A stretch of DNA of 64,000 nt from Ottowia oryzae (GCF_003008535.1 NZ_CP027666.1:3089501-3153500); one strand, 5' to 3'. Positions 51,050 to 60,524 are shown, numbered from the stretch's first letter. Program-made: numbers and translations. The notes: generated from the sequence alone by a model not told the origin.

Positions 51050-51787
51050 TCAAGCGCGCGGGGCCAGAAAGCCGCCTTGCCGCAAGGTGATGACCAGCGT
51101 GTCGCGGTGGCCGGGCGCCGCCGCGCCGACCGGCTGCACGGGCGTGGTTTCGTGGATCACGCGGGCGTCGTCCATCAGCAGCACCGACCACGGCTCGGTC
51201 AGCGTGAAGCGCTGGCCGCTGGGGCCGTCCAGCGCGAACACGCGCGTCTCGCCGCCCTTGACGGCGTGGCGTTCCACCAGAAAGACGGCCACCAGATCCA
51301 CCCCATCGCGGTGCGCGCCCTCGGGCGTGGGCCGGCCGATGCCGCCCGTGGTGTCAATGCGAAAGGCGTGCACTTCGGTGAACCAGGCCTGCGCGCCGTG
51401 CAGCGCATTGGCCACCTGCGCCAGCCACCGCAGCAGCGCCGACAAGGCGGACGAGGCCAGCGCGGATTCGGTCATCGGCGCAAACCAGCGCTCGATGCCG
51501 CCGTGCAGCGCGTTGTAGTCCAGCGGCTGCCAGTGCGCCCGCGCGGGCTGCAGGGCCACGCCTTGCTCGGTCACCACCGCGCTGGCGTGGCGGCGCCTGC
51601 GGTAGCGGCCACCGTCGCGCAGGTACTCGTCGGGCGGCAGGTCGGCCCATTCACCGCCCAGCGCGATGAATTCGTCCAGGCCCGCACCGCTCAATTGCCG
51701 AACGGCTTCGGCGTTCAGCAGCGCAAAGCCTTGGCCGTGCAGGGCGTCAAGGTAGGTGGCGGGGGTGGCAAAGGGCGGTGCAAACAT
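51050..51787 (-). CDS. 2OG-Fe dioxygenase family protein
   Basis: A 245-residue member of the family that includes bacterial amino-acid hydroxylases such as the L-isoleucine dioxygenase. The iron triad is visible as H-R-D (E-G-A-H-R-D-G-V-D) plus a distal H in V-I-H-E-T-T-P. The 2-oxoglutarate-binding R lies in H-R-D-T-L-V-I-T-L-R. A conserved V-E-R-H-A-V-K-G-G-E segment fits the same family. The substrate cannot be predicted. The start ATG 51787 was chosen from domain extent; the open frame to 53374 is antisense to the following genes. Confidence 0.85.
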   Translation of the reverse strand: MFAPPFATPATYLDALHGQGFALLNAEAVRQLSGAGLDEFIALGGEWADLPPDEYLRDGGRYRRRRHASAVVTEQGVALQPARAHWQPLDYNALHGGIERWFAPMTESALASSALSALLRWLAQVANALHGAQAWFTEVHAFRIDTTGGIGRPTPEGAHRDGVDLVAVFLVERHAVKGGETRVFALDGPSGQRFTLTEPWSVLLMDDARVIHETTPVQPVGAAAPGHRDTLVITLRQGGFLAPRA

Positions 51788-52012
51788 GGGCGCGGCCGCC
51801 GCCCAGAAGGGGGCGCTGCGGCGTGCAAAGGATACGGCGTGGCGCCGCGGCGAGGGGCGCAGGCCCGCCGACGCCCTGGCGCCTGAGATGGCATTGCGCG
51901 CGCCGGGCATGACCGCACACAAGCCACCAAGCCAGCGGCGGCGCAAAATCGGGCTGTGGCACGGCCGCCGACCCGCATCGGCGGCGGGCGTTGCCCCCTC
52001 TTCTGACCGTTC

Positions 52013-52648
52013 ATGGAACTGCTGACACTCGCTTTTGCGATCACCGCCCTGCTGGCAGCGCTGGCTTTTCGGCCGTGGCGCCTGCTGGCCAATTCGGGCC
52101 TGGTGTCGCCGCTGCTGGCCACGCTGGTGATCGTGCCCTGGCTGTGGGCGCTGCCCTGGCTGCACAAGATGCCCATCCACCTGCAGCTGTCGGGCGCGTG
52201 CATGGTGACGCTCGCGCTGGGCTGGCCGCTGGCGGTGCCCGCGCTGTGCGTGGCCGGGCTGATCGCGGGCTGGCTGGCGCCCATCACGTGGGAGCAGCAG
52301 CTGAACCTGACGGTGTGGCTGGGCATCGTGCCGGCCACGCTGTCTTTTGGCATCGGCATGGCGCTGCGCCGCTGGCTGCCGCACAACCTGTTTGTCTACA
52401 TCCTCGGGCGCGCCTTTCTGGGTACGGTGGCGTGCATGTTCGTCACCGGCGCGCTGGCGCAATGGACGGGCCAGACGCTGGCGATGGAGGTGCCGCCCGA
52501 CCTGGCGCTGGTGGCGCGCTGGCTGATCGCCTGGGGCGACGGCTTCTTGACCGGCATGTTCGCCGCAGTGGCCGTCGCCTTTCGGCCGCAGTGGCTGGCC
52601 ACCTGGTCCGACCGCATCTACCTGACCGCGCCAGGCGCCAAAGGCTAA
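52013..52648 (+). CDS. Energy-coupling-factor-type ABC transporter permease (CbiM-like) membrane protein
   Basis: A 211-residue protein with about six membrane helices and little soluble sequence. The L-G-R-A-F-L-G-T block followed by a W-G-D-G-F-L-T-G-M-F helix resembles the CbiM/PF01891 group seen as single genes in betaproteobacteria. No CbiN, CbiQ or CbiO partner is nearby, so cobalt or nickel transport is not established. It is followed 57 bases later by the DUF502 gene on the same strand. Confidence 0.65.
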   Translation: MELLTLAFAITALLAALAFRPWRLLANSGLVSPLLATLVIVPWLWALPWLHKMPIHLQLSGACMVTLALGWPLAVPALCVAGLIAGWLAPITWEQQLNLTVWLGIVPATLSFGIGMALRRWLPHNLFVYILGRAFLGTVACMFVTGALAQWTGQTLAMEVPPDLALVARWLIAWGDGFLTGMFAAVAVAFRPQWLATWSDRIYLTAPGAKG

Positions 52649-52705
52649 CGGCCAGCGCCCTGCCCCCACCGGGCACCCTGAACGCGCGGGCACAATGCCG
52701 CCACC

Positions 52706-53545
52706 ATGAATTCGCGCCCCCGCTTTCACCCCCTGCGCCCGCTGCTGACGGGCCTGCTGGCGCTGTTGCCGCTGGCGGCCACGCTGGTGCTCTTGATCTG
52801 GGCCACGCGGCTGGCCGCCGAATGGCTGGGCCCGACCAGCCTGTTCGGCAGCCTGCTGACGCGCATCGGCCTGGGCGTGGGCGGCGGCGCGACGGCCACC
52901 AGCTACTTCGCCGGGCTGCTGGTGGTGCTGGCGCTGGTGTACGCGCTGGGCCTGGTGGTGCAAACGGGGCTGCAGCGCGGCTTTCACAGCCTGTTCGAAT
53001 CGCTGATTCAACGCATTCCGATCGTTCGCACCGTGTACGACGTGGTGCAGCGCCTGGTGGGGCTGCTGGGCAAGTCGAAGGAAGAAGGCCAAAAGTCGAT
53101 GAGCCCGGTGTGGCTTTACTTCGGCGGCCCGCCCGCGGCTGGCGAAGTGCCCGCCACCACGGTGGTGCTGGGCCTGCTGACCACGCCCGAGCCGGTCGAC
53201 ATGGGCGGCCAGCCCTTTCACGGTGTGCTGGTGCCCACGGCGCCGGTGCCGGTGGGCGGCGGGCTGCTGTTCGTGCCGGCGCATTGGGTGGTGCCCGCAC
53301 AGGTGGGGATCGAGGGCGTGACCAGCATCTACGTGTCGATGGGCGTCACCGCCGGGCAGTACCTGGGCACGCACCGGCCGGGTGAGGCAACTGGCGCGAC
53401 TTCAGCGGCGGCATCTGACTCTGCATCTGCCCTTGCTTCTGCCCCCACGCCACCGTGCGCATCCGCCGTCGCCATGCCCTTGGCGCCCCAGGCGAGCGCA
53501 TCGGCGCCGCGCGCCGCGCCGCCGTCCGTTGCACCGGACGCTTGA
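52706..53545 (+). CDS. DUF502 family membrane protein
   Basis: A 279-residue protein with two N-terminal membrane helices (about 11-34 and 68-92) and a conserved body (I-P-I-V-R-T-V-Y-D-V-V-Q, G-L-L-T-T-P, and the V-P-T-A-P-V-P-V-G-G-G signature) that defines DUF502. The last 60 residues are Ala/Ser/Pro-rich and lineage-specific. Function unknown. CACAAT lies 9 bases before ATG 52706. It is followed by the DUF3149 gene. Confidence 0.88.
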   Translation: MNSRPRFHPLRPLLTGLLALLPLAATLVLLIWATRLAAEWLGPTSLFGSLLTRIGLGVGGGATATSYFAGLLVVLALVYALGLVVQTGLQRGFHSLFESLIQRIPIVRTVYDVVQRLVGLLGKSKEEGQKSMSPVWLYFGGPPAAGEVPATTVVLGLLTTPEPVDMGGQPFHGVLVPTAPVPVGGGLLFVPAHWVVPAQVGIEGVTSIYVSMGVTAGQYLGTHRPGEATGATSAAASDSASALASAPTPPCASAVAMPLAPQASASAPRAAPPSVAPDA

Positions 53546-53669
53546 TCCTTCTCAAAGCCCATGCTTTCAGTGGGCCTTCTGCGGTGCAGGCTTGCGCCGC
53601 ATCAAGACCGGCGGCGCACGTTCTTGCCAGACTCTTCTGTATCCATCACAGAGAGAAGAGGAGAACGCC

Positions 53670-53807
53670 ATGAAGCTTTGGCAAGACCTGTTTGGCACCG
53701 ACTACGGCCTGATGAGCATTGCGGGCATCGCCTTCATGATCTTCATGGCCGTCTGGTACGTGCGCTTCTTCATCCGCAAGGTCAACGAGAAGCCACGCAA
53801 AGACTGA
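53670..53807 (+). CDS. Small DUF3149 membrane protein
   Basis: A 45-residue protein with one membrane helix (about 14-34) flanked by L-F-G-T-D-Y-G-L-M-S and a basic tail F-I-R-K-V-N-E-K. This is the typical DUF3149 pattern. A strong AGGAG site 8 bases upstream supports the start at 53670. Function unknown. Confidence 0.85.
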   Translation: MKLWQDLFGTDYGLMSIAGIAFMIFMAVWYVRFFIRKVNEKPRKD

Positions 53808-53836
53808 GCCGGCGGCGCAGCCGCACAGTGCATAGC

Positions 53837-53893
53837 CTTTTTGGCCGCCAGCGCCCTAGGCGCCAGCGCGGCCAGCTATTCATTCAATAGCTT
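53837..53893 (+). repeat. R1 palindromic repeat, copy 18 (intergenic)
   Basis: Orientation +: TTTTTGGCCGCCAGCGC, spacer, GCCAGCGCGGCCAGCTATT, then CAATAGC. It sits between two convergent genes and may act as a shared hairpin there. Confidence 0.8.
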
Positions 53894-53907
53894 TCAGCGG
53901 CACGCCC

Positions 53908-55617
53908 TCAGTCGATGGGTGCCGCGCGAGGGGCTTTTTCCGCCTCTTGCAGTTGGCGCCACATCACCTTGCCGGTGCCGCTCTTGGGCAGCGCTTCGAC
54001 AAACTGCACCACGCGCGGCGCCTTGTAGACGGCCATGTTCTCGCGGCACCAGTCGATGATGTCCTGCTCGGTCACCAGGTCGCGGTGGCTGGGGCGCAGC
54101 ACCACCACGGCCTTGACCGATTCGCCTCGGTAGTCATCTTTGGTGCCGATGACGCAGGCCTCCTGGATCGCCGGGTGGCGGAACATGAGCGATTCGACCT
54201 CCGCCGGCCAGACCTTGTGGCCGCTGGCGTTGATCATCCGCTTAAGGCGGTCGGTGATGAAGAAATAGCCGTCCTCGTCCATCCGCCCCAGATCGCCTGA
54301 GCGGAAGAAGCGCTTGCCATCCAGCTCAAAAAACGCGTCGGCGGTGGCGTCGGGGCGCTTCCAGTAGCCCTGAAAGACCTGCGGCCCGCTGATCACGATC
54401 TCGCCCTGCTCGCCTTGCGGCAGCTCGGCCAGGGTGTCGGGGTCAACAATGCGCGAGTCGGTGCTGAAAAACGGAATGCCCAGGCACTGCTGCTTGCTGT
54501 GGTCGATGGGGTTCTGGTGCGATGGCGCGGCGGTCTCGGTCAGGCCGTAGCCCTCGGCGTAGCGCAGGCCGTAGGCTTCCAGCAGGCGCTGGGCCACCGC
54601 CTGCGGCATGGCGGCGCCGCCACCGCTGATGGCCTTCAGGCTGGACAAGTCGAAGCTGGCGAAGTTGGGGCTGGCCAGCAGGTCGATGATCATGGTGGGG
54701 ATGTTGGTGAAGCTGGTCACCTTCCAGCGCGAGATGAGGCGCCCGGCCAGCTCGCGGTCCCAGCGCGGCATCACCACCATCGTGGCGCCGCAAAAAATGC
54801 CCGCGTGCAGCACCGCCACCATGCCGGTGATGTGGAACATGGGCACCACCACCAGCGCCACCGTTTCAGACGTGGCGCTGCCCCACAGGCCGCAGGCCAC
54901 GGCGTTGTGCATGATGCTGGCGTGCGTGTGCATGCACCCCTTGGGCAGCCCGGTGGTGCCGCTGGTGTAGGGCAGAACGCACAGGTCTTGCGGATCGGCG
55001 TTGAGTTCGCCCTGCAGCGGCGCTTCGGCCAGCGCGGACTGCCAGGTGTGAACCTGGCCGCCGGTCAGCGTGGGCAGCGGGTGCTCGGCCAGCAGCCAGC
55101 CGCGCCAGGCCTCGGGCGGCGCGTCGGGGCCCGCCACCTCGGCGTCGAATGCGTCGGCGTAGCGGGTGACCACGAGGTGCTCCAACCCCTGCCCGGCGGG
55201 CAAGGCGTTGCTGGCGGCGGCCAGCTCACCCGCCAGGTCGGCCGTGGTGATGGCCACGCGGGCGCCCGGGTCGGTGATGTAGTGCTTGAGCTCTTCGGCC
55301 CGGTTCATCGGGTTGACGGGCACCACGACGGCCTCGGCGCGGAAGATGGCGAAATGAGCGATCACCAGCTGCGGCGTGTTCTGCATATCCACCACCACGC
55401 GGTCGCCCTTGGCCACGCCCAGCGCCTTCAGCCGTGCGGCCAGGCGCTCCGCCGCGTCTTTCAATTGGGCGTACGTCAGCACGCGGCCAAAGAAGACGAT
55501 GGCCGCTTTGTCGGGGTAGCGGAGCGCGCTGACGGCCAGGTTGTGCCACAGGCTGGTGGCGGGCGGCGCGATCGCATGGGGCATGCGGGCAGGCCAGAAC
55601 TTGTAGTGCGGGCGCAT
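53908..55617 (-). CDS. Long-chain fatty-acid--CoA ligase (AMP-binding)
   Basis: A 569-residue acyl-activating enzyme. The P-loop Y-T-S-G-T-T-G-L-P-K-G (about 217-227), G-Y-G-L-T-E-T (A5), the D in S-G-D-L-G-R-M-D-E-D-G (A7), R-L-K-R-M-I (A8) and the C-terminal lysine in P-K-S-G-T-G-K (A10) are all present. It activates a fatty or aryl acid as an acyl-AMP, then acyl-CoA. Chain length cannot be told. Good AGGAG site before ATG 55617. It stands alone, convergent to DUF3149. Confidence 0.93.
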   Translation of the reverse strand: MRPHYKFWPARMPHAIAPPATSLWHNLAVSALRYPDKAAIVFFGRVLTYAQLKDAAERLAARLKALGVAKGDRVVVDMQNTPQLVIAHFAIFRAEAVVVPVNPMNRAEELKHYITDPGARVAITTADLAGELAAASNALPAGQGLEHLVVTRYADAFDAEVAGPDAPPEAWRGWLLAEHPLPTLTGGQVHTWQSALAEAPLQGELNADPQDLCVLPYTSGTTGLPKGCMHTHASIMHNAVACGLWGSATSETVALVVVPMFHITGMVAVLHAGIFCGATMVVMPRWDRELAGRLISRWKVTSFTNIPTMIIDLLASPNFASFDLSSLKAISGGGAAMPQAVAQRLLEAYGLRYAEGYGLTETAAPSHQNPIDHSKQQCLGIPFFSTDSRIVDPDTLAELPQGEQGEIVISGPQVFQGYWKRPDATADAFFELDGKRFFRSGDLGRMDEDGYFFITDRLKRMINASGHKVWPAEVESLMFRHPAIQEACVIGTKDDYRGESVKAVVVLRPSHRDLVTEQDIIDWCRENMAVYKAPRVVQFVEALPKSGTGKVMWRQLQEAEKAPRAAPID

Positions 55618-56118
55618 GGCGTTGTCTCCTGTCGTATTTGTGCAGACATGCTAGCGCCACACCCTGTCGAGGCAAGGCTGCGGCTTGTCACCGGCGGGAC
55701 GCGGGTTGCCTGAGCGGCGTGCAATGCCTGTCGCCCTGGGGCAACAGTCGGGCCCGTCGTGCAAGGGGGCCCCGCCGTGCCGCCGCGGGCCGGGGCGCGG
55801 CGGTGAGGTTCATGCCAAAACATGCGCCAACGCAAGCGGCATGGCCGGCAGCAGCTATGTTATTTGTAGTGATTTAGCTGCTACGGCGAAGGCGTTGGCG
55901 TGGCGTCGCCAGTGGCATCGCTGGTTTCCGGCGCTTGGGCGCGTTGGTGCGCGTGGTGCCAATTGTTCGGCCTGACCCTCAGCTCACCCAGCGCGGCACC
56001 AAGGCGCCTGGCGCAGATCGCGCGGAAGGCATGGCCAATGCGTGTGTGGCCGCGCGTGCGCCCGCGCGCCTGGGCAGGCGGGCGCCCACGCGCCGCCCGC
56101 CGCGTACAACGAAAAACG
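55618..56118. other. Gene-free stretch between acyl-CoA ligase and metalloprotease
   Basis: About 500 bases with a degenerate R1 copy (55825-55870) and a GC-rich imperfect hairpin near 56058-56085, downstream of the metalloprotease stop, that could end its transcript. No gene recognised. Confidence 0.45.
55825..55870 (+). repeat. R1-like repeat, copy 19 (degenerate)
   Basis: Ends GCCGGCAGCAGCTATG and an A/T-rich tail. The left arm (GCCAACGCAAGCGGC) is poor. Confidence 0.5.
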
Positions 56119-58083
56119 TCAGCGGTTGTAGCGAACGCGCGTGCTGTTCACGCCGTCGGACAGGCTGAACTCAAACGCCCCACCCGGCTCCAGCGTTTGG
56201 GTGCTGACCGTCAGGCTGCCGCCCTCGCGCGGGTTGGTCAGCGTGACCACCTTGCCATTCTTGACCCACTTCACGGTCACATAGCGGAAGGCCTGCACGT
56301 CCCACGTGGCGACGAGTTTGCCGCCCGTCTCACGCCACTGCACGCTGGCGCTTTGCGCATTGGCCGACTTGGCCAAGGTCGTCGCCAGGCGCTTGGTCAC
56401 CTGTTTTTGCGCGTTGACGACTTCCACCGAAACCAGCGGCCCCGGCGTTGGGATGGCAATGCCGAACTGCCGGTCTGACGAGTGCGAAAGCACCTTAAGC
56501 TCGATCGGGTAGGTGTACACGCGACCATTGGTCGCCGTGACACGCACCGCCCAGTCGCCGGTTTGGCTGGCGGTGTCGTCCACGCCGGAAATCGCCTCGA
56601 CCGGGTCCAGCGTGACGTTGCCGCTGGCATCAACCGAGCCACCGATGTACAGCAAATCCTGCACCGTGGCGGACGACTTGGCCTTGGTCTTGATCAACGA
56701 GCTCAGGTAGTTGAACGCCTTCATGTAGTTGTAGTCCGACAGCGCGTACGGCACCGGGAAGCAGTAGCCCATGCGGTCGGTCAGCGTGGTCGGTTCCACC
56801 AGCTTCTGCGTGAGGCCCAAGCTCATGAAATATGGCGTGATGGCGCGGGACGCATCCCCCAGCATGCCGCCTGCGTAGGGGTAGTTGGTGTCGATGTACC
56901 CGCCGGTCATGCAGGCCACGGTGTGGCCCAGACTGAAGTTGTGCCCGTGCTCATGCAAGAAGGTACCCAGCATGCCATCGGCGTTGCCCCCTCGGTCGCC
57001 AATGGCACTGATGTTGCCCGGCATCGTGGCGATGCCACCGCCACCGGGGCTGTGGAAAGCGCCAGAGTAGTAGAGCGGAATGGTTCTGTCGGTATCGGCC
57101 GCACGCTCTTTTTCCATCAATTTCAGCGCGAGGGCGGGCGTGTCCTTGTTGGGCGTACCTTCAGGGTAGTCCAGGGCAATGGGCGTGGTTCTGGTTTCGT
57201 ATCGCACATGCGCCAGCGGCGCTCGCTCGACGAAGCCCGTGTTGACGGAACTGGCGGGCAGCACCTTGCCGACGTTGCCGGCCGAGCCATTCGCGCCATC
57301 GGCAAACGCTACCGGCACCGCCACGATGCGGATGCTGGGCGTGGCCTGAACGACAGGCGTGACCACCGTGGCAGGCTGGCCGTTGCCGCTCAGGCTCACC
57401 GTCATCTGGATGCCGGTGGTGACTTGGGCTGCGGGCACGACCGCCGTGTAGGCCAGGCTCATGTCGGGTTTGGACGGCAGAGTGGCGCCCACCGTGCCGG
57501 TCGGCTTGCTCAGCGGCACAGCGGCGACCGTGGTGCCGCCCGCGTTGGTCACTACCAAAGTGCCCTCCGGCAAGACCTGGCTAGGCACGGTGGTGGTGAC
57601 GTTGACTTTGACCAACAGGTCTTTGTCTGCCACCACCTTCATCTTGGCGTCGTCCCAGGCAAAGATGTGCGACTGCACCAGATCGATCGAGGCGATGCGC
57701 GCAGCCGACGCTGGCGCTGGCGCGGGCGTTGGGGCCGGCGCCGGGGTGGGCGCTGGCGAAGGAGCAGGCGTCGGCGTTGGGGCAGGCGCGGGCGCCGGGG
57801 CGGGACTCGGTGTGGGCGCGGGCGCCGGTGCCGGGCTGGGCGGCGGGTACGGCGTTGGAATGACCGGGTTCACCGGATAAGGCGACGGCGTGCCGGGCGC
57901 GGGGCCAGGCACGGGCGTCGGCGTTGGCGCACCTATCGGCGCTGGAGAAGGCGCGGGGGTGGGCGCGGGGGTGGGCGCTGCTACGGCGGCACTGTCGCTG
58001 CCGCCACCGCAGGCGGTGAGGTAAGTTGCCGAAACCAGAGAAATCAGAAGGTTCAGGCGGGCCTGTTTGAGCGAGGGCATCAT
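56119..58083 (-). CDS. Metzincin-like (M66-type) metalloprotease lipoprotein
   Basis: A 654-residue secreted lipoprotein: lipobox L-T-A-C25, then a long Pro/Ala/Thr-rich linker (about 35-130) of A-P-A-P-T-P-like repeats, Ig-like regions and a zinc metzincin motif H377-E-H-G-H381-N-F-S-L-G-H387. The H-E-x-x-H-x-x-x-x-G-H pattern resembles StcE-type M66 mucinases. C-terminal beta domains follow. Start ATG 58083 or 58080 (adjacent ATGs). Likely surface- or periplasm-exposed protease; its substrate is unknown. A palindrome-containing region lies upstream. Confidence 0.85.
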   Translation of the reverse strand: MMPSLKQARLNLLISLVSATYLTACGGGSDSAAVAAPTPAPTPAPSPAPIGAPTPTPVPGPAPGTPSPYPVNPVIPTPYPPPSPAPAPAPTPSPAPAPAPAPTPTPAPSPAPTPAPAPTPAPAPASAARIASIDLVQSHIFAWDDAKMKVVADKDLLVKVNVTTTVPSQVLPEGTLVVTNAGGTTVAAVPLSKPTGTVGATLPSKPDMSLAYTAVVPAAQVTTGIQMTVSLSGNGQPATVVTPVVQATPSIRIVAVPVAFADGANGSAGNVGKVLPASSVNTGFVERAPLAHVRYETRTTPIALDYPEGTPNKDTPALALKLMEKERAADTDRTIPLYYSGAFHSPGGGGIATMPGNISAIGDRGGNADGMLGTFLHEHGHNFSLGHTVACMTGGYIDTNYPYAGGMLGDASRAITPYFMSLGLTQKLVEPTTLTDRMGYCFPVPYALSDYNYMKAFNYLSSLIKTKAKSSATVQDLLYIGGSVDASGNVTLDPVEAISGVDDTASQTGDWAVRVTATNGRVYTYPIELKVLSHSSDRQFGIAIPTPGPLVSVEVVNAQKQVTKRLATTLAKSANAQSASVQWRETGGKLVATWDVQAFRYVTVKWVKNGKVVTLTNPREGGSLTVSTQTLEPGGAFEFSLSDGVNSTRVRYNR

Positions 58084-58382
58084 AAAAAGCTGACCGACTG
58101 CACTACGGCAGTCATGTGTTTCGTGTCGACACAAATGTAGCTTTTTAAGGGGCCTGTTCACGCTCACAAGCAACCCCCTTCGTGGAGGTTTTGGCACGAC
58201 ACCCGGATGGTTTCAGCTGCAGGCGATGGTTCTCGCGCAGCAGCGCCCGTGCGGCTGAACCCGTAAGTAGTAGCCTGGCGGGCCCGATTGGCGTGGACGG
58301 GTGCTACCTGCGCCAGCGCTTTGCCAAGACCGGCAAAGCGCTCTTTCGGCAGAAATCAGGCCGCCATAGCGACCGGCAAGGC
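58084..58382. other. Region upstream of the metalloprotease
   Basis: GACTGC/GCAGTC arms (58096-58101 and 58108-58113), the palindrome GTGTCGACAC (58123-58132) and a TACATT box on the minus strand (about 58134-58139) suggest a regulated promoter. No gene. Confidence 0.4.
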
Positions 58383-59903
58383 CTAAGGCGTCGCAGGCAA
58401 GGCTGAGGCGGTCGCCGACACCCTTTCCTTGCGCATCTTCAGGATCGCGGCCACGATCTGCCACAGAATGAAGATGGCCACCAGCGCAAACAGCGAACCG
58501 GCGATGGGCCGATCGGCCATCTGCACGAAGCTGCCGCGCGTCAGCAACATGGCGCGCCGGAAGTTCTCCTCCAGCATGGGCCCCAGGATGAAGCCCAGCA
58601 TCAGCGGCGCCGCATCCAGGCCCAGCCGCATGAAGGTGTAGCCCAGCGCGCCGAAGAACACGGTGACGAAGATGTCGTCGACGTTGTTGTTGACGCTGAA
58701 GGAGCCGATGCAGCAGAAGAACAGAATGGCGGGAAACAGCACGCTGTAGGGAATCTTGAACAGCGTCAGCCAGTAGCGCACCAAAGGCACGTTCAGGATC
58801 AGCAGAAAGCAGTTGCCCACCCACATGCTGGCAACCAGGCCCCAGAACACGTCGGGGTGCTCGGGGATCAGGTTGGGCCCTGGCGTGACGCCTTTGATCA
58901 TGAAGGCCCCCATCATCAGCGCCATCACGGCGTTCTCCGGGATGCCGATGCTTAGCAAGGGGATGAAGCTGGTGCGCGCGGCGGCTTCATCCGCAGCGGC
59001 TTGACCGGCCACGCCTTCAATGGCGCCGGTGCCGATTTCATGGCGGTACTTGCTCACCTTTTTGTCCACCGCGTAGGCCGCAAACTGGGCAATCACGGGG
59101 CCGCCGCCGGGCAGGATGCCCAGGAACGAACCCAGCACACTGCCGCGCAAGGCGCTGGGGATGATGCGCTTGAATTCCGGCCAGGTGGGGATCAGCTTGA
59201 TGGCGCCGTTGAAGGGCGAGCGCTCTTCGCGCGCGTCGAGGTTCTTGGTGATCTCGGCGATGCCGAAGCAACCCAGCGCAATGCTGACCAGGCCAACGCC
59301 GTCCGCCAAAAAGGGCAGATCCAGCGTAAAGCGCATCGTGCCACTGTTCACATCGGTGCCGATCTGCCCCAGCAGCACGCCCACCATGCACATCGCCAAG
59401 CCGTTGAGCAGGCTGCCGGTGGTGACGAAGCTGACACATACAAAACCGACCAGCATCAGCGCGCAGTACTCGGCAGGCCCGAACAGGAAGGCCACCTGGC
59501 TGAGCGTGGGCGCCATGAACGCCAACACGATGATCGCCAGCGTGCCGCCGATAAAGCTCGACACCCCCGCGGTGAACAGTGCCAGACCCGTCTTGCCCTT
59601 GAGCGTCATGGCATAGCCGTCGATGCAGGCGACGATGCTGCTGGCATGCGGAATCTTCATGGTGATGGCGCTGACGCTGTCACCATACTGCGCGCCGTAG
59701 TAGATGCCCGCCAGCATGATCAGCGAACCCGACAGCGGCATGGTGTAGGTCAGGGGCAGCAGCAGGCTGATGGTGGCCAGTGGGCCCAGCCCCGGCAGCA
59801 GCCCGACCATCGTGCCAACCGCGCAACCCAGCGCGCAGTACATCAGGTTGCTGAGAGTGAGCGCGTGCTCAAACCCAAAGAGGAGGTTGTGCAGCACGTC
59901 CAT
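58383..59903 (-). CDS. tctA: Tripartite tricarboxylate transporter permease TctA
   Basis: The large 12-helix permease of the TctABC family, 506 residues. The conserved G-T-M-V-G-L-L-P-G-L-G-P-L-A motif near the N-terminus and the second L-P-G-G-G-P-V-I-A-Q repeat are diagnostic. It imports citrate or other carboxylates with a TctC receptor. ATG 59903 overlaps the tctB stop codon (TGATG). It belongs to the set tctD-like, tctE-like, tctB, tctA, without tctC. Confidence 0.95.
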   Translation of the reverse strand: MDVLHNLLFGFEHALTLSNLMYCALGCAVGTMVGLLPGLGPLATISLLLPLTYTMPLSGSLIMLAGIYYGAQYGDSVSAITMKIPHASSIVACIDGYAMTLKGKTGLALFTAGVSSFIGGTLAIIVLAFMAPTLSQVAFLFGPAEYCALMLVGFVCVSFVTTGSLLNGLAMCMVGVLLGQIGTDVNSGTMRFTLDLPFLADGVGLVSIALGCFGIAEITKNLDAREERSPFNGAIKLIPTWPEFKRIIPSALRGSVLGSFLGILPGGGPVIAQFAAYAVDKKVSKYRHEIGTGAIEGVAGQAAADEAAARTSFIPLLSIGIPENAVMALMMGAFMIKGVTPGPNLIPEHPDVFWGLVASMWVGNCFLLILNVPLVRYWLTLFKIPYSVLFPAILFFCCIGSFSVNNNVDDIFVTVFFGALGYTFMRLGLDAAPLMLGFILGPMLEENFRRAMLLTRGSFVQMADRPIAGSLFALVAIFILWQIVAAILKMRKERVSATASALPATP

Positions 59904-60463
59904 CACAGCAGCGGCAGGCTAAGGCCGAGGAGTTTCTGAAAGGCGAACGCCACCACGATCAAGCCAAGGCTGATCTTGATGTTGCGAGACACCGAGTACG
60001 TGGCGGCCGCCTTGCCCGAGATGAACACCATGGCGACGATGGCCACCACCATGTTCACGTACAGCGACAGCAGGGCGAACACACACAAGGACACCAGCAG
60101 GAGGCCGATGTTCTTGACGTTGAATTCGAACGGCTCAGGCTTCTGAAAGCGCGAGCGCACCACCATCATGAGCGCCATCGCCAGCAGCGCCCCGCTGACC
60201 ATCAGCGGGAACAAGCCGGGCCCGGCCCTGTCCCAGCTGCCTACGGGATAGCGCAGCGAATACCCGCCAAAAGTCAGCGCCACGGCGGCAAGAAACACGC
60301 CGCGCGCCAGGTTACGGTCGATCATCCAGAAGTATCCGGCTAGGTTAAGCCCCGCATGGCGCGCCCGCTTCAGGCCACGTCCGATGCTCCGCGAGGCGAC
60401 ACCGCCTAGGATGGCGGCGAACACCTCGCGCCCAGTATTCAGCCGGCGCGACGCCGCCGACAT
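59903..60463 (-). CDS. tctB: Tripartite tricarboxylate transporter small permease TctB
   Basis: The four-helix small subunit. The core from about 60325 (R-N-L-A-R-G-V-F-L) to the C-terminus has the TctB pattern, including the R-A-G-P-G-L-F-P segment. The listed start ATG 60463 has an AGGTGGAAG site. ATG 60325 would give a 140-residue protein closer to family length, so the first 46 residues are uncertain. Overlaps tctA by one base; 61 bases after the kinase gene. Confidence 0.8.
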   Translation of the reverse strand: MSAASRRLNTGREVFAAILGGVASRSIGRGLKRARHAGLNLAGYFWMIDRNLARGVFLAAVALTFGGYSLRYPVGSWDRAGPGLFPLMVSGALLAMALMMVVRSRFQKPEPFEFNVKNIGLLLVSLCVFALLSLYVNMVVAIVAMVFISGKAAATYSVSRNIKISLGLIVVAFAFQKLLGLSLPLL

Positions 60464-60524
60464 AGCGGCTTCCACCTATGACAGCCAACCGACAGCTTCC
60501 GTCTTGGCGGCGTCTTGAACGCGT

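Noticed and set aside
51050..53374. A 774-residue open frame on the - strand
   Set aside because: Only the part up to 51787 matches the 2OG-Fe dioxygenase family; the rest is antisense to two membrane-protein genes.
57700..57990. Regular GC-rich repeats that might look like a repeat array
   Set aside because: They encode the Pro/Ala stalk of the metalloprotease in frame and lack unique spacers, so they are not CRISPR.
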